13,170 nt of DNA from Fibrobacter sp. (GTDB lineage Bacteria; Fibrobacterota; Fibrobacteria; Fibrobacterales; Fibrobacteraceae), in assembly GCA_017520105.1 (NCBI GenBank), contig JAFWRL010000130.1, forward strand, positions 1-13,170, written 5' to 3'. Positions 7,014 through 13,170 of this stretch are shown one piece after another; position 1 is the first letter of the stretch, and each line of letters opens with the position of its first letter. The notes below the pieces were generated by a model. That model ran no database searches. It had not been told where the DNA came from and worked only from the letters and a program-made list of their open reading frames with translations. Position numbers and translations under genes: made by a program.

Positions 7014-7130
7014 GTCATTCTGACACCGAAGGTGGAAGAATCCGGAGCATTTCAATTCCGCGAATTTAGATGCACAAATTGCCTAAAAAGTTGCATAAAA
7101 AGGAGATTCCCGCACTAAGGCGGGAATGAC
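7014..7130. repeat. Pair of opposed REP-like hairpins (REPIN-like unit)
   Basis: The left hairpin ATTCTGACACC-GAA-GGTGGAAGAAT (7017-7041) has two mismatches. The right hairpin ATTCCCGC-ACTAAG-GCGGGAAT (7106-7127) is perfect. Each starts with GTCATTC on the outer side: plus strand at 7014, minus strand from 7130. The two are therefore in inverted orientation around a roughly 64-nt AT-rich spacer, which is the layout of REP doublets. There is no transposase (RAYT) gene in the window. The right hairpin also serves as a terminator for the minus-strand gene ending at 7135. The rest of the 186-nt gap holds no gene. Confidence 0.6.
7094..7127 (-). terminator. Terminator after the DUF5683-like gene pair
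   Basis: On the minus strand the perfect 8-bp stem ATTCCCGC/GCGGGAAT with a 6-nt loop is followed by CTCCTTTTTATG. It begins 8 nt after the stop codon at 7135-7137. It doubles as the right half of the REP-like doublet. Confidence 0.65.
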
Positions 7131-7134
7131 AAGC

Positions 7135-7842
7135 TCAGAACTTCACGTTCATCCAAAGTGCACCGCCGTCTTCATAAAACTCCGGTTCAAACTGAACACG
7201 GCTAGAGAAAGACTTCGAAGACGTCGCTCGATAGACACGCACAGCATCAAGCATAGAAACCACACGATTCAAAATCAGCGCTCCCACAGAGACCTGGAAC
7301 ACGATGCGGCTCACGCGGTAATGGCGCATGCGACTCTTGAACTCGTCCATGTGCTTCGTCGATTCAGGATTGTCGGAACTGCCCCAATCCCACTGGATAT
7401 CGTTCGAAAATTCCTCATCCGTCTTTTTGTCCGAACGAATCATCGCCTGATTGTAATCCTCGTTCATGTCCGGCGAAGAGTTCTGTCCATACACGCCAGA
7501 GCGGCTACGGTAGGACCCCACCGTATTGAGCAGGGAAATATTCTTACCCCCGTTAAAACCAGCATGCCTTACCGCATAGTTATGGGCTGACGTTACATAA
7601 CGGTCGCCCACCACATACGAACTGATGGCGGCCACCCATAACGCCAGATCCGTCCACACAAACGGTCTCACGAGTTTCTTTTCGTTCAAATAAAGTTCAC
7701 CCATGCCCGGCAAAAGCGCCGAAGCACCAACGGCAAGGAACACATTCTTGTCGTTGTTCTTATAGATATTCTTATCGACACTTACCACAATCTGCGAGAA
7801 AGCGGCAACCGACGCAAGCAGTACGGCAAGGATGATGCGCAT
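7135..7842 (-). CDS. Exported protein of unknown function, DUF5683-like (second gene of coupled pair)
   Basis: The function is unknown. The 235 residues start with a signal peptide (MRIILAVLLASVAAFS, cleavage near 16-17). A core follows with VGASALLPGMGELYLNEKK (38-56) and a hydrophobic stretch (about 61-78), resembling the LPGAGQMY region of DUF5683 proteins. A polar middle (about 95-175) contains WDWGSSDNPES, then comes a second hydrophobic segment with GALILNRVVSMLDA (187-200). The C-terminus is beta-strand-like and ends in Phe (ALWMNVKF). The ATG at 7842 overlaps the stop of the upstream gene by one base (TAATG) and has GGGGA upstream, so translation is coupled. A start 10 codons earlier, inside the upstream gene, would spoil the signal peptide. 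Similar motifs in the upstream protein suggest an old duplication. Confidence 0.8.
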   Translation of the reverse strand: MRIILAVLLASVAAFSQIVVSVDKNIYKNNDKNVFLAVGASALLPGMGELYLNEKKLVRPFVWTDLALWVAAISSYVVGDRYVTSAHNYAVRHAGFNGGKNISLLNTVGSYRSRSGVYGQNSSPDMNEDYNQAMIRSDKKTDEEFSNDIQWDWGSSDNPESTKHMDEFKSRMRHYRVSRIVFQVSVGALILNRVVSMLDAVRVYRATSSKSFSSRVQFEPEFYEDGGALWMNVKF

Positions 7843-9350
7843 TAGAATCCCCAATTTGCACGAACAGTCCATCCAAAGGAATCTTTGAACGAGACGCCAC
7901 TATCAAAATGCAAACGGTCATACCAAGAAACATCTTCTTCGTAAAGAACCTTGTTGTGGGCGTTCGCGGTAAGAGCGGCATCCACTGCAGATACGATATG
8001 GTTCAGAATCAAGCCGCCGATGAACCACGCCTGCATGTCAGCGTAGTCGTTTGCGTCGCGGCGCATGGAACGGTACTTGCGCTGGTAATCAGAGCCGTCC
8101 TTGCTAAGCGAAGCCGTTTCGGAATTAGGCGTTTCAAGGTTTAAATCGCTGACGATAGCCGATTCGGCGTCTTCCCAACCAAGCACATAAGCGTCTTCGG
8201 AAAGCAACTGGAACAATTCTGATTCCTTGTTGAAGTCGCGCTTGGTCTCCTTGGAGAAAGCTTTCATTTCATCACCGAGCATTACATCTTTATCGCCAAA
8301 CAATCCCAGATGACGTGAATCGCCTTCATACAAGGCATTCTCGTGGTAACAGCCTGCATTACCGGCATCCCCGTAAATTGCCTCGCAGAACGACTTGCGC
8401 GTTCCCATATAGCGGTTGTTGAATTCGTTGCTGTAAAGCTTGCCACCCGCATTATAAAGATTGCGCATAGCAACTTCATAACGTCCAATAGAGTAATGGT
8501 CCTTCGCGAAACGTTTGTACTTCTTAACCTGGTCGTTATACTTGTAGATGGAGAAATATCCCCAACCGCTCCACATAAAGACTTCCAAGGCTATATAGAC
8601 GCCACCACGGACGTACGTCGCCGTCGAGCCGCCTACATACATCTGGCCTGCACCCGGCACCAAAAGCGAGAGGAACAAAGCCTTACGCGGATTCTTGTAG
8701 CGGCCCTTCATTTCGTCAATGCCGTGAACCTTGGAAACCTTCACCGGTCCCAAAAGATCGCGACGACTTACGCTATTCGACGATGCGGCCACGGAACTGC
8801 TGCTAACGTTCGTAAGACCGGCGGCTTGAGCTTGGGCGAGAGAATCGGCACGTCTTGTCGAATCGGCAAGGGCACGCACCCTTTCGGCTTCGGCAATCGC
8901 AGCCTCGCGCATCAGTGAATCGCGAGTTGCAGAATCAAGAACCGCCGTATCGAGAACTACAGCCGAAGACATCAAGTCCGCGACAGACGAGCTAGATTCC
9001 ACCGCAGCCACCGATGACGAACTCTCAATCGCAGAGCTAACAACCACAGAAGGAAGAGGCGCCTCCGAAGATGAACTCAAGACGACAATCGAGGAACTCG
9101 AAACAGCAACACTGCTAGAGGACTTGGACTTCTTTGATTTTTTCGAGGCAGAACTTGCCGGAGCCTTGGCAGAAGAGCTCACTGGAGCGACAACCGCAGA
9201 ACTTGCAGGAGCAGCAGGTGTTTGTACAGCCGGAGTCGCCGGAGCCTTGGCTTCTTCTTCAAATTCGGCAAAGAGATCTCGCACCTGACCAAAAGAGACC
9301 TGAGTGAGAGATAAACCTAAAAACAAGGGTAAAAGAGCAAACTTGCGCAT
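7842..9350 (-). CDS. Exported protein with Ser-rich linker and DUF5683-like domain (first gene of coupled pair)
   Basis: The function is unknown. The 502 residues begin with a signal peptide (about 1-21, ending VSFG before Gln22). Next is a long low-complexity Ala/Pro/Ser/Val linker (about 35-140) with repeated SSSS runs and a lysine patch KKSKKSKS, then a charged helix (about 140-175). The C-terminal half holds the folded part: NPRKALFLSLLVPGAGQMYVGG (220-241), hydrophobic segments to about 268, and a Tyr/Asn-rich region. GWEDAES (391-397), GGLILNHIVSAVDA (445-458) and a C-terminal beta-like end (WTVRANWGF) follow. The PGAGQMY region is like DUF5683. Serine-rich linkers of this kind are common in Fibrobacter secreted proteins. 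It may span the periplasm or be anchored in the envelope; this is inference. It is coupled to the next gene by TAATG. Confidence 0.8.
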   Translation of the reverse strand: MRKFALLPLFLGLSLTQVSFGQVRDLFAEFEEEAKAPATPAVQTPAAPASSAVVAPVSSSAKAPASSASKKSKKSKSSSSVAVSSSSIVVLSSSSEAPLPSVVVSSAIESSSSVAAVESSSSVADLMSSAVVLDTAVLDSATRDSLMREAAIAEAERVRALADSTRRADSLAQAQAAGLTNVSSSSVAASSNSVSRRDLLGPVKVSKVHGIDEMKGRYKNPRKALFLSLLVPGAGQMYVGGSTATYVRGGVYIALEVFMWSGWGYFSIYKYNDQVKKYKRFAKDHYSIGRYEVAMRNLYNAGGKLYSNEFNNRYMGTRKSFCEAIYGDAGNAGCYHENALYEGDSRHLGLFGDKDVMLGDEMKAFSKETKRDFNKESELFQLLSEDAYVLGWEDAESAIVSDLNLETPNSETASLSKDGSDYQRKYRSMRRDANDYADMQAWFIGGLILNHIVSAVDAALTANAHNKVLYEEDVSWYDRLHFDSGVSFKDSFGWTVRANWGF

Positions 9351-9358
9351 ATGCCATT

Positions 9359-9386
9359 AAAATAGAAAAAAATGTTGTCAAAACAA
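9359..9386 (-). promoter_or_regulatory. Possible promoter of the DUF5683-like pair, near-leaderless
   Basis: On the minus strand TTGTTT (9386-9381), a 16-nt spacer and TATTTT (9364-9359) give a predicted start near 9352, about 2 nt before the ATG at 9350. No Shine-Dalgarno precedes this ATG. The -35 lies in the U-tract of the upstream terminator. A better-looking TTGACA (9382-9377) has no matching -10 at the right distance. Confidence 0.35.
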
Positions 9387-9414
9387 AAAGTCTCGGATAT
9401 AAATCCGAGGCTTT
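9382..9414 (-). terminator. Terminator of the MBG-repeat gene
   Basis: On the minus strand AAAGCCTCGGAT (9414-9403) pairs with ATCCGAGACTTT (9398-9387) around a TTAT loop, including one non-Watson-Crick G-U pair. TT then GTTTT follows. It starts 25 nt after the gene's stop codon and separates the MBG gene from the DUF5683-like pair. Confidence 0.88.
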
Positions 9415-9438
9415 ATTCGTCAAAATTTCATGTATGCG

Positions 9439-12357
9439 CTACTTGATACGAACTTTCCGCACCACAGAGCCTACGCGGACCAGATAAACGCCGGCATTGG
9501 CAACTGGAATTTCAAAGTTAGCCGAAGGCACGAAGCCCGAACGAACGACCTTGCCCTGCATATTGCGAACTTCGAAACGATTGCCCACCGTAGAGCCGCT
9601 CACCTGGATTCGGCGGCCTACAGAAGATAGACCAAGCAGGTCGGCACCTTTAACCGAGACAATCTTTGTCGGGATTTCTACAGGCTTCTTAATGATAAGC
9701 GTTCCATCGGTAGTAATTCTAAACTCAACGTTAGAGAAATTCGGCGATATATTGACAAAATGATTTACACTAAGATTGAAAGGATAAAGATAAGCTCTCA
9801 CGCCAGAAACCGAGGTTGTGGTTACATCTAGCACAGAATCCTTAGTATCCGGATTAAATATTTTAACACTATCACGATAAGTCACAAAATTCACAGAATA
9901 CTCAAATCCGGAATCCAAAGGAGCCTCACTGCAAAGTGTTCCACAAAGACGCACATCATAGCTCTTGGGAACAGTGATTGTATCTCCTGTAGAATCTCTC
10001 TCGACTCTATCACCGAATATGAGAACCGTAATCTTTTCTGTATAGGGCTTAATCGTAAAGTTGCCCTGTTTCACCTTCACCTGATAGTTCTTATTGAGTT
10101 TATCCTCATCAATGGATGCCGCAATCTTGTACGAAGTAATCTGACCATTTGCATCAAGGCGAACATCTTCTCCCTTTTCACGAGCCACCGTAATACCTTC
10201 AAGCGAATCACCCTCACGAAGACCAGTTATGGTAACAAGTGAATCTAAAGCGGGATCACGAGTTCCATAAACCTTCGACGTATCGGCAATCGCCACAGTC
10301 ACGTTTCTCTTCAAGACTTTAAAGGCAGCCGGGACATATTTACTTACAACATAATTCTTGGTCGTCGGTTCTTTTTTGTCAAAGTCAAGTACATATTCAC
10401 CCGCATCAAGGAGTCCAGTCTTTTCAATGCTAACATGAATATTGTCTAGAGCATCACCATTCAAAAGGCTGTCAACAGTCCACTTGAATTCAGTCGGAAG
10501 TTCTTCGCCATACGTAATGGAATCCGCAACAGCCGAGACCACGAGAGACTTCGGAGTAATTTCCAGAGAACCATCAGTCACTTCGAACACGACATTCGGA
10601 TAGTTGACCGAGGTGTTCTTGAAATTGCTTTCGCTCAGACCCATTTCGTAAGTTCCAGCATCGAGCCCTGAGACAACAGAATCACCGGTAAATTCAACAA
10701 ACTTCAAATCATAAGCTTTGCTCTCAGTCGAAATGTCAAAGCCCTTTACAGTCTGTTCCTTGCCATTATAGACGCCCGTGCTCGTGTGGCCCTTAATCGT
10801 CACGACAATCTTGTCGTTGTTTGCGACAATCGTAAGCAAACCGCCTTTTGCAACTGTCACAAGGTAATTCGGATTGGCCTTGGCATCTACTGTCGCCGTG
10901 ATGGCGTATGTACCAGCATTTTCACCAGCTTCGCGAGTGAGCTTGACACCACTTAGTTTATCTTCATTTTCACCAATTGTCACAAGACCATCGACCGTGT
11001 ATGTCAGTTCGGGGTCTTTTTCGCCAAACTTCTTCGAAACATCGTCAACAGTTAGAGTGACTGCCTTCGGAGAAATCGTCAGCGTACCAGACTTAACGGT
11101 CAACTTGTAGTTAGGATTGGAGCCGTCGGCAAAGGCTACGTCAATTTTGTATGTACCAACAGTATCACCTTTTGCACGAGTGATGGTAGCGCCTTCAAGG
11201 CTTTCTGTAGCAGTTACAAGACCATCCGTCGTGAAGGTAAACGTCGGATCTTTATCGCCGTAGGTCTTTACGGTATCTTTCACCGTCACCGTCGCGGCCT
11301 TCGGGGTCACCGTAAGTTTACCAGGAGTCGTCGTAATCGTATAGTTCGGATTGGAACCTTCTTTTATGATAGCCGCAATTTCATAGTCACCGACATTTTC
11401 AAGATTGTTAGAAGCACACTTAGCACATTCTACACTCAAATCATTCAACTTATCTTCACCCACAAGACCCGTAACCTTATAGGTAAATTCTTTGGTGGCG
11501 TTACCATAGACTTTCGTCATATCATCAACCACCACTGTAGCTTTAATTGGGGTAATGGTAAATTTACCGGGAACCGCAGTGATGATATAATCTTCCGTTT
11601 CATCGGCTACTGAAACAGAAATTTCATATTCACCCGCATCTTCACCTTCAGCTCTCGATAAAGAAATAGGTCCTAATTTATCGTATTCGGTTTTCGTGAT
11701 ATTGCCAGTAATCGTATATTCAAACGATTTTGGTTCAGCGCCACCATAGGTTTTGGAAGCATCTTTCGCCGTAACTGTAATCTTTGTCTTTGTGATAGTG
11801 AGGGTGCCTGGCGAAACAAAGAACGAATAATTTGGGAAAAGTTTTTCTAAATCAACACTTTCATCTAAAGTAATATCAAATACATCTCCCACTTTTTCAA
11901 CGCCATCAGCAACAACCATTTTCAAAGTACTCTTCAAAGTCTTTTTGAAATTACTCAAAGTATCCGCATTAAGAGATTCTAAACTCGATTCATTTTCTAT
12001 TGTATATTCGATTTCCGGATTTTCCGCACCTAATTCTTTTTCATAGTCTTGTATTTTCAGTTCAACTTCTTTAGGCAGAATTTCAAATTTATGGTTAATG
12101 ACCGTACCATCTTTCAGCTCAATCGTGACGGAGCCGGCTTCCGTACCGGCATTTATATTCTGTCCATATTTCACACTTTTGAATTCTGTAAAATCATCAT
12201 CCCCACAACGGACACGCGTGACTTCAGGAGTCCACTGAGTACCCCTAAAGGTGCAGGATGATGTACCCAAAGTAACACTGCATTCCGGATCGGCCGCGAA
12301 TGCACTTGAAAACGCCGCTGATACGGCAAGAGCTAGTATTGCAATTTTTTTAATCAT
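9439..12357 (-). CDS. Large secreted MBG-repeat protein with C-terminal sorting-type domain
   Basis: This is a probable surface adhesin or structural protein; the ligand is unknown. The 972 residues start with a signal peptide (MIKKIAILALAVSAAFSSAFA, 1-21) and a Cys-bearing N-terminal region (C26, C35, C51). Next come about eight Ig-like repeats of roughly 80 residues with the MBG pattern: TVTVKDxxKTYGDKDP, then a GLV segment, AGTYxI, NPNY and GTLTITPK. Clear units are at 191-270, 271-352, 353-430, 431-511, 603-683 and 684-770; a degenerate one lies at 96-190. Two units of another type (512-602 and 771-890) share a NxSxNxxNVxFxxTxGxL ending. The last about 60 residues (GRRIQVSG...FEVRNMQGKVVRSG...GVYLVRVGSVVRKVRIK) form an Arg/Lys-rich beta domain like type IX secretion tails and the basic terminal domain of Fibrobacter secreted enzymes. 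It has its own promoter and terminator. Confidence 0.88.
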   Translation of the reverse strand: MIKKIAILALAVSAAFSSAFAADPECSVTLGTSSCTFRGTQWTPEVTRVRCGDDDFTEFKSVKYGQNINAGTEAGSVTIELKDGTVINHKFEILPKEVELKIQDYEKELGAENPEIEYTIENESSLESLNADTLSNFKKTLKSTLKMVVADGVEKVGDVFDITLDESVDLEKLFPNYSFFVSPGTLTITKTKITVTAKDASKTYGGAEPKSFEYTITGNITKTEYDKLGPISLSRAEGEDAGEYEISVSVADETEDYIITAVPGKFTITPIKATVVVDDMTKVYGNATKEFTYKVTGLVGEDKLNDLSVECAKCASNNLENVGDYEIAAIIKEGSNPNYTITTTPGKLTVTPKAATVTVKDTVKTYGDKDPTFTFTTDGLVTATESLEGATITRAKGDTVGTYKIDVAFADGSNPNYKLTVKSGTLTISPKAVTLTVDDVSKKFGEKDPELTYTVDGLVTIGENEDKLSGVKLTREAGENAGTYAITATVDAKANPNYLVTVAKGGLLTIVANNDKIVVTIKGHTSTGVYNGKEQTVKGFDISTESKAYDLKFVEFTGDSVVSGLDAGTYEMGLSESNFKNTSVNYPNVVFEVTDGSLEITPKSLVVSAVADSITYGEELPTEFKWTVDSLLNGDALDNIHVSIEKTGLLDAGEYVLDFDKKEPTTKNYVVSKYVPAAFKVLKRNVTVAIADTSKVYGTRDPALDSLVTITGLREGDSLEGITVAREKGEDVRLDANGQITSYKIAASIDEDKLNKNYQVKVKQGNFTIKPYTEKITVLIFGDRVERDSTGDTITVPKSYDVRLCGTLCSEAPLDSGFEYSVNFVTYRDSVKIFNPDTKDSVLDVTTTSVSGVRAYLYPFNLSVNHFVNISPNFSNVEFRITTDGTLIIKKPVEIPTKIVSVKGADLLGLSSVGRRIQVSGSTVGNRFEVRNMQGKVVRSGFVPSANFEIPVANAGVYLVRVGSVVRKVRIK

Positions 12358-12409
12358 AAACCACTCTCTTTTTTAAACCCAATAAAACTATTTAAATCTA
12401 TCCTTCTGA

Positions 12410-12438
12410 AAAATATATTATTTTGCTTACGTTTTCAA
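12410..12438 (-). promoter_or_regulatory. Promoter of the MBG-repeat gene
   Basis: On the minus strand TTGAAA (12438-12433), a 17-nt spacer and TATTTT (12415-12410) fit a sigma70 promoter. TATATT two bases earlier gives a 15-nt spacer. The predicted start near 12403 leaves a leader of about 46 nt. AAAGAGAGTGG precedes the ATG by 3 nt; only its GAG-type purines could act as a weak ribosome binding site. Confidence 0.6.
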
Positions 12439-12451
12439 CTTATGTTGCGAC

Positions 12452-12476
12452 AAAATGTTGTATTATCCAACATTTT
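12452..12476. promoter_or_regulatory. Perfect palindrome upstream of the MBG-gene promoter (candidate activator site)
   Basis: AAAATGTTG (12452-12460) and CAACATTTT (12468-12476) are perfect inverted 9-mers separated by 7 nt. The centre (12464) is about 61 nt upstream of the predicted start at 12403 and 26 nt upstream of the -35. That is a common position for a dimeric activator of the CRP type, although the sequence is not a CRP consensus. It is not a terminator: there is no U-tract, and rplI already has its own terminator downstream of its stop. Confidence 0.5.
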
Positions 12477-12498
12477 CAAGGCAAATAAGGTCATTATT

Positions 12499-12528
12499 AA
12501 GAAAAACCGCCCCCAAACGGGAGCGGTT
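12499..12528 (-). terminator. Terminator of the ribosomal rpsR-rplI operon
   Basis: On the minus strand AACCGCTCCC (12528-12519) pairs with GGGGGCGGTT (12514-12505) over 10 bp (one G-U pair) around a GTTT loop, followed by TTTCTT. It starts about 30 nt after the rplI stop codon. Confidence 0.92.
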
Positions 12529-12557
12529 CTTCAAATTTCAAGTGGTTATAGAAGCGA

Positions 12558-13004
12558 TTACTTCTCAGCGACCACCCAAACCTTGACCTGTGCTTCAACA
12601 TCGCTGAAGACCTTGACAGCCACGGTATAGACACCGAGCTGCTTGATCGGTTCAGCAAGGTCGATCTGAGCACGGGAGACCTTGACGCCAGCCTTGGTGA
12701 TTGCTTCGGCAATGTCGCCTGCGGTCACAGAACCGTAGAGACGTTCGCCTTCAACAACGCGGCGTTCGAGGTTAACAGAAATCTGAGAAAGCTTGGCAGC
12801 CACGTCACCAGCAGCGGCGAGTTCCTTCTGGAACTGGGCTTCAACAGCAGCGCGGTTGTTTTCAATTTCGAGCTTAGCTTCCTTGGTAGCGCGAACAGCG
12901 AGCTTGCGCGGGAAGAGGTAGTTACGAGCGTAACCATCCTTGACCTTCACGACGTCGAGCATCTTGCCCAAGTGGGGGACGTTAGCCTTAAGAATAATTT
13001 CCAT
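12558..13004 (-). CDS. rplI: 50S ribosomal protein L9
   Basis: L9 is an elongated two-domain protein at the base of the L1 stalk that binds 23S rRNA. The 148 residues match the usual family length. The N-terminal rRNA-binding domain shows MEIILKANVPHLGKMLDVVKVKDGYARNYLFP, in which the spaced glycines and GYARNYLFP are the family signature. A long connecting helix (about 40-75, Ala/Glu/Lys-rich) leads to the C-terminal domain (about 80-148; LYGSVTAGDIAEAI). A strong AGGAGG (13014-13019) sits 9 nt before the ATG. It follows rpsR by 16 nt in the classic rpsF-rpsR-rplI order and is the last gene of the operon. Confidence 0.97.
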   Translation of the reverse strand: MEIILKANVPHLGKMLDVVKVKDGYARNYLFPRKLAVRATKEAKLEIENNRAAVEAQFQKELAAAGDVAAKLSQISVNLERRVVEGERLYGSVTAGDIAEAITKAGVKVSRAQIDLAEPIKQLGVYTVAVKVFSDVEAQVKVWVVAEK

Positions 13005-13020
13005 AGTCTAGTTCCTCCTA

Positions 13021-13170
13021 TTAGCGCATGCTGTCCGAAACGAACGGGAGAATAGCCATCTGACGGGCACGCTTGATAGCTTCGTTCAGCATACGCTGAT
13101 ACTTAGCGGAAGTGCCAGAAATGCGGCGCGGGATGATCTTGCCACGTTCAGAGATAAAGCGACGAAGAGT
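13021..13170 (-). CDS. rpsR: 30S ribosomal protein S18, C-terminal fragment (5' end outside window)
   Basis: The last 49 codons plus TAA are present on the minus strand. They translate as [19 protein letters not shown], then [18 protein letters not shown] and [12 protein letters not shown]. This is the conserved RNA-binding core and tail of S18, which pairs with S6 on the platform of the small subunit. In this family the TG.S..YQR.L..AIKRAR motif is diagnostic (here [18 protein letters not shown]). The frame stays open to the window edge, so truncation is due to the window. It precedes rplI as in most bacteria. Confidence 0.95.
   Translation of the reverse strand, partial: TLRRFISERGKIIPRRISGTSAKYQRMLNEAIKRARQMAILPFVSDSMR

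Noticed and set aside
7843..7872. Start of the second DUF5683-like gene 10 codons upstream
   Set aside because: It would put MDCSCKLGIL before a good signal peptide; the ATG at 7842 has the TAATG overlap and a GGGGA site.
9439..12357. The repeats as a CRISPR-like or tandem DNA repeat array
   Set aside because: The periodicity of about 240 bp follows protein domains, and DNA identity between units is low.
12452..12476. The palindrome as terminator of rplI
   Set aside because: It has no U-tract, and a strong terminator at 12499-12528 already lies between it and rplI.

Overview
The window reads as a chromosomal segment of a Fibrobacter-like Gram-negative bacterium (inference). Pointers are the long serine-rich linker of one exported protein, a large repeat protein ending in a basic C-terminal domain like that of Fibrobacter secreted proteins, a lipoprotein-anchored RND pump, -10 boxes of the form TATATT, and short intergenic repeat families. 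No phage, transposase, CRISPR array, rRNA or tRNA is visible.

Layout. Positions 1-194 (+) hold the 3' end of the elongation factor G gene, closed by a strong terminator. Positions 195-531 contain no protein gene, but the minus strand there has a promoter, about 118 nt of sequence and a terminator-like hairpin, suggesting an unannotated small RNA. mazG (-) and dprA (+) are divergent around 1336-1516. dprA is followed after 4 nt by a small FtsB/DivIC-like gene with a TTG start. A long imperfect palindrome (2701-2796) separates this pair from a convergent two-gene RND efflux operon (MFP lipoprotein, then RND transporter; 6948 to 2798, minus). No outer-membrane partner gene is present. The spacer 6949-7134 holds a related short repeat and two opposed REP-like hairpins.

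Positions 7135-9350 (-) carry two translationally coupled exported proteins of unknown function that look like diverged paralogs with a DUF5683-like core. Upstream, behind its own terminator, lies a 972-residue secreted MBG-repeat protein (9439-12357, -) with a recognisable promoter and a perfect palindrome about 61 nt upstream of the predicted start. The window ends in the ribosomal operon rpsR-rplI (-), closed by a terminator at 12499-12528.

How they fit. Housekeeping blocks (fusA, mazG, dprA, ftsB-like, rpsR-rplI) flank envelope functions: drug or metabolite efflux, a probable surface adhesin or structural repeat protein, and an uncharacterised envelope pair. The least explained elements are the DUF5683-like pair, the MBG protein with its palindrome, the candidate small RNA and the intergenic hairpin families.
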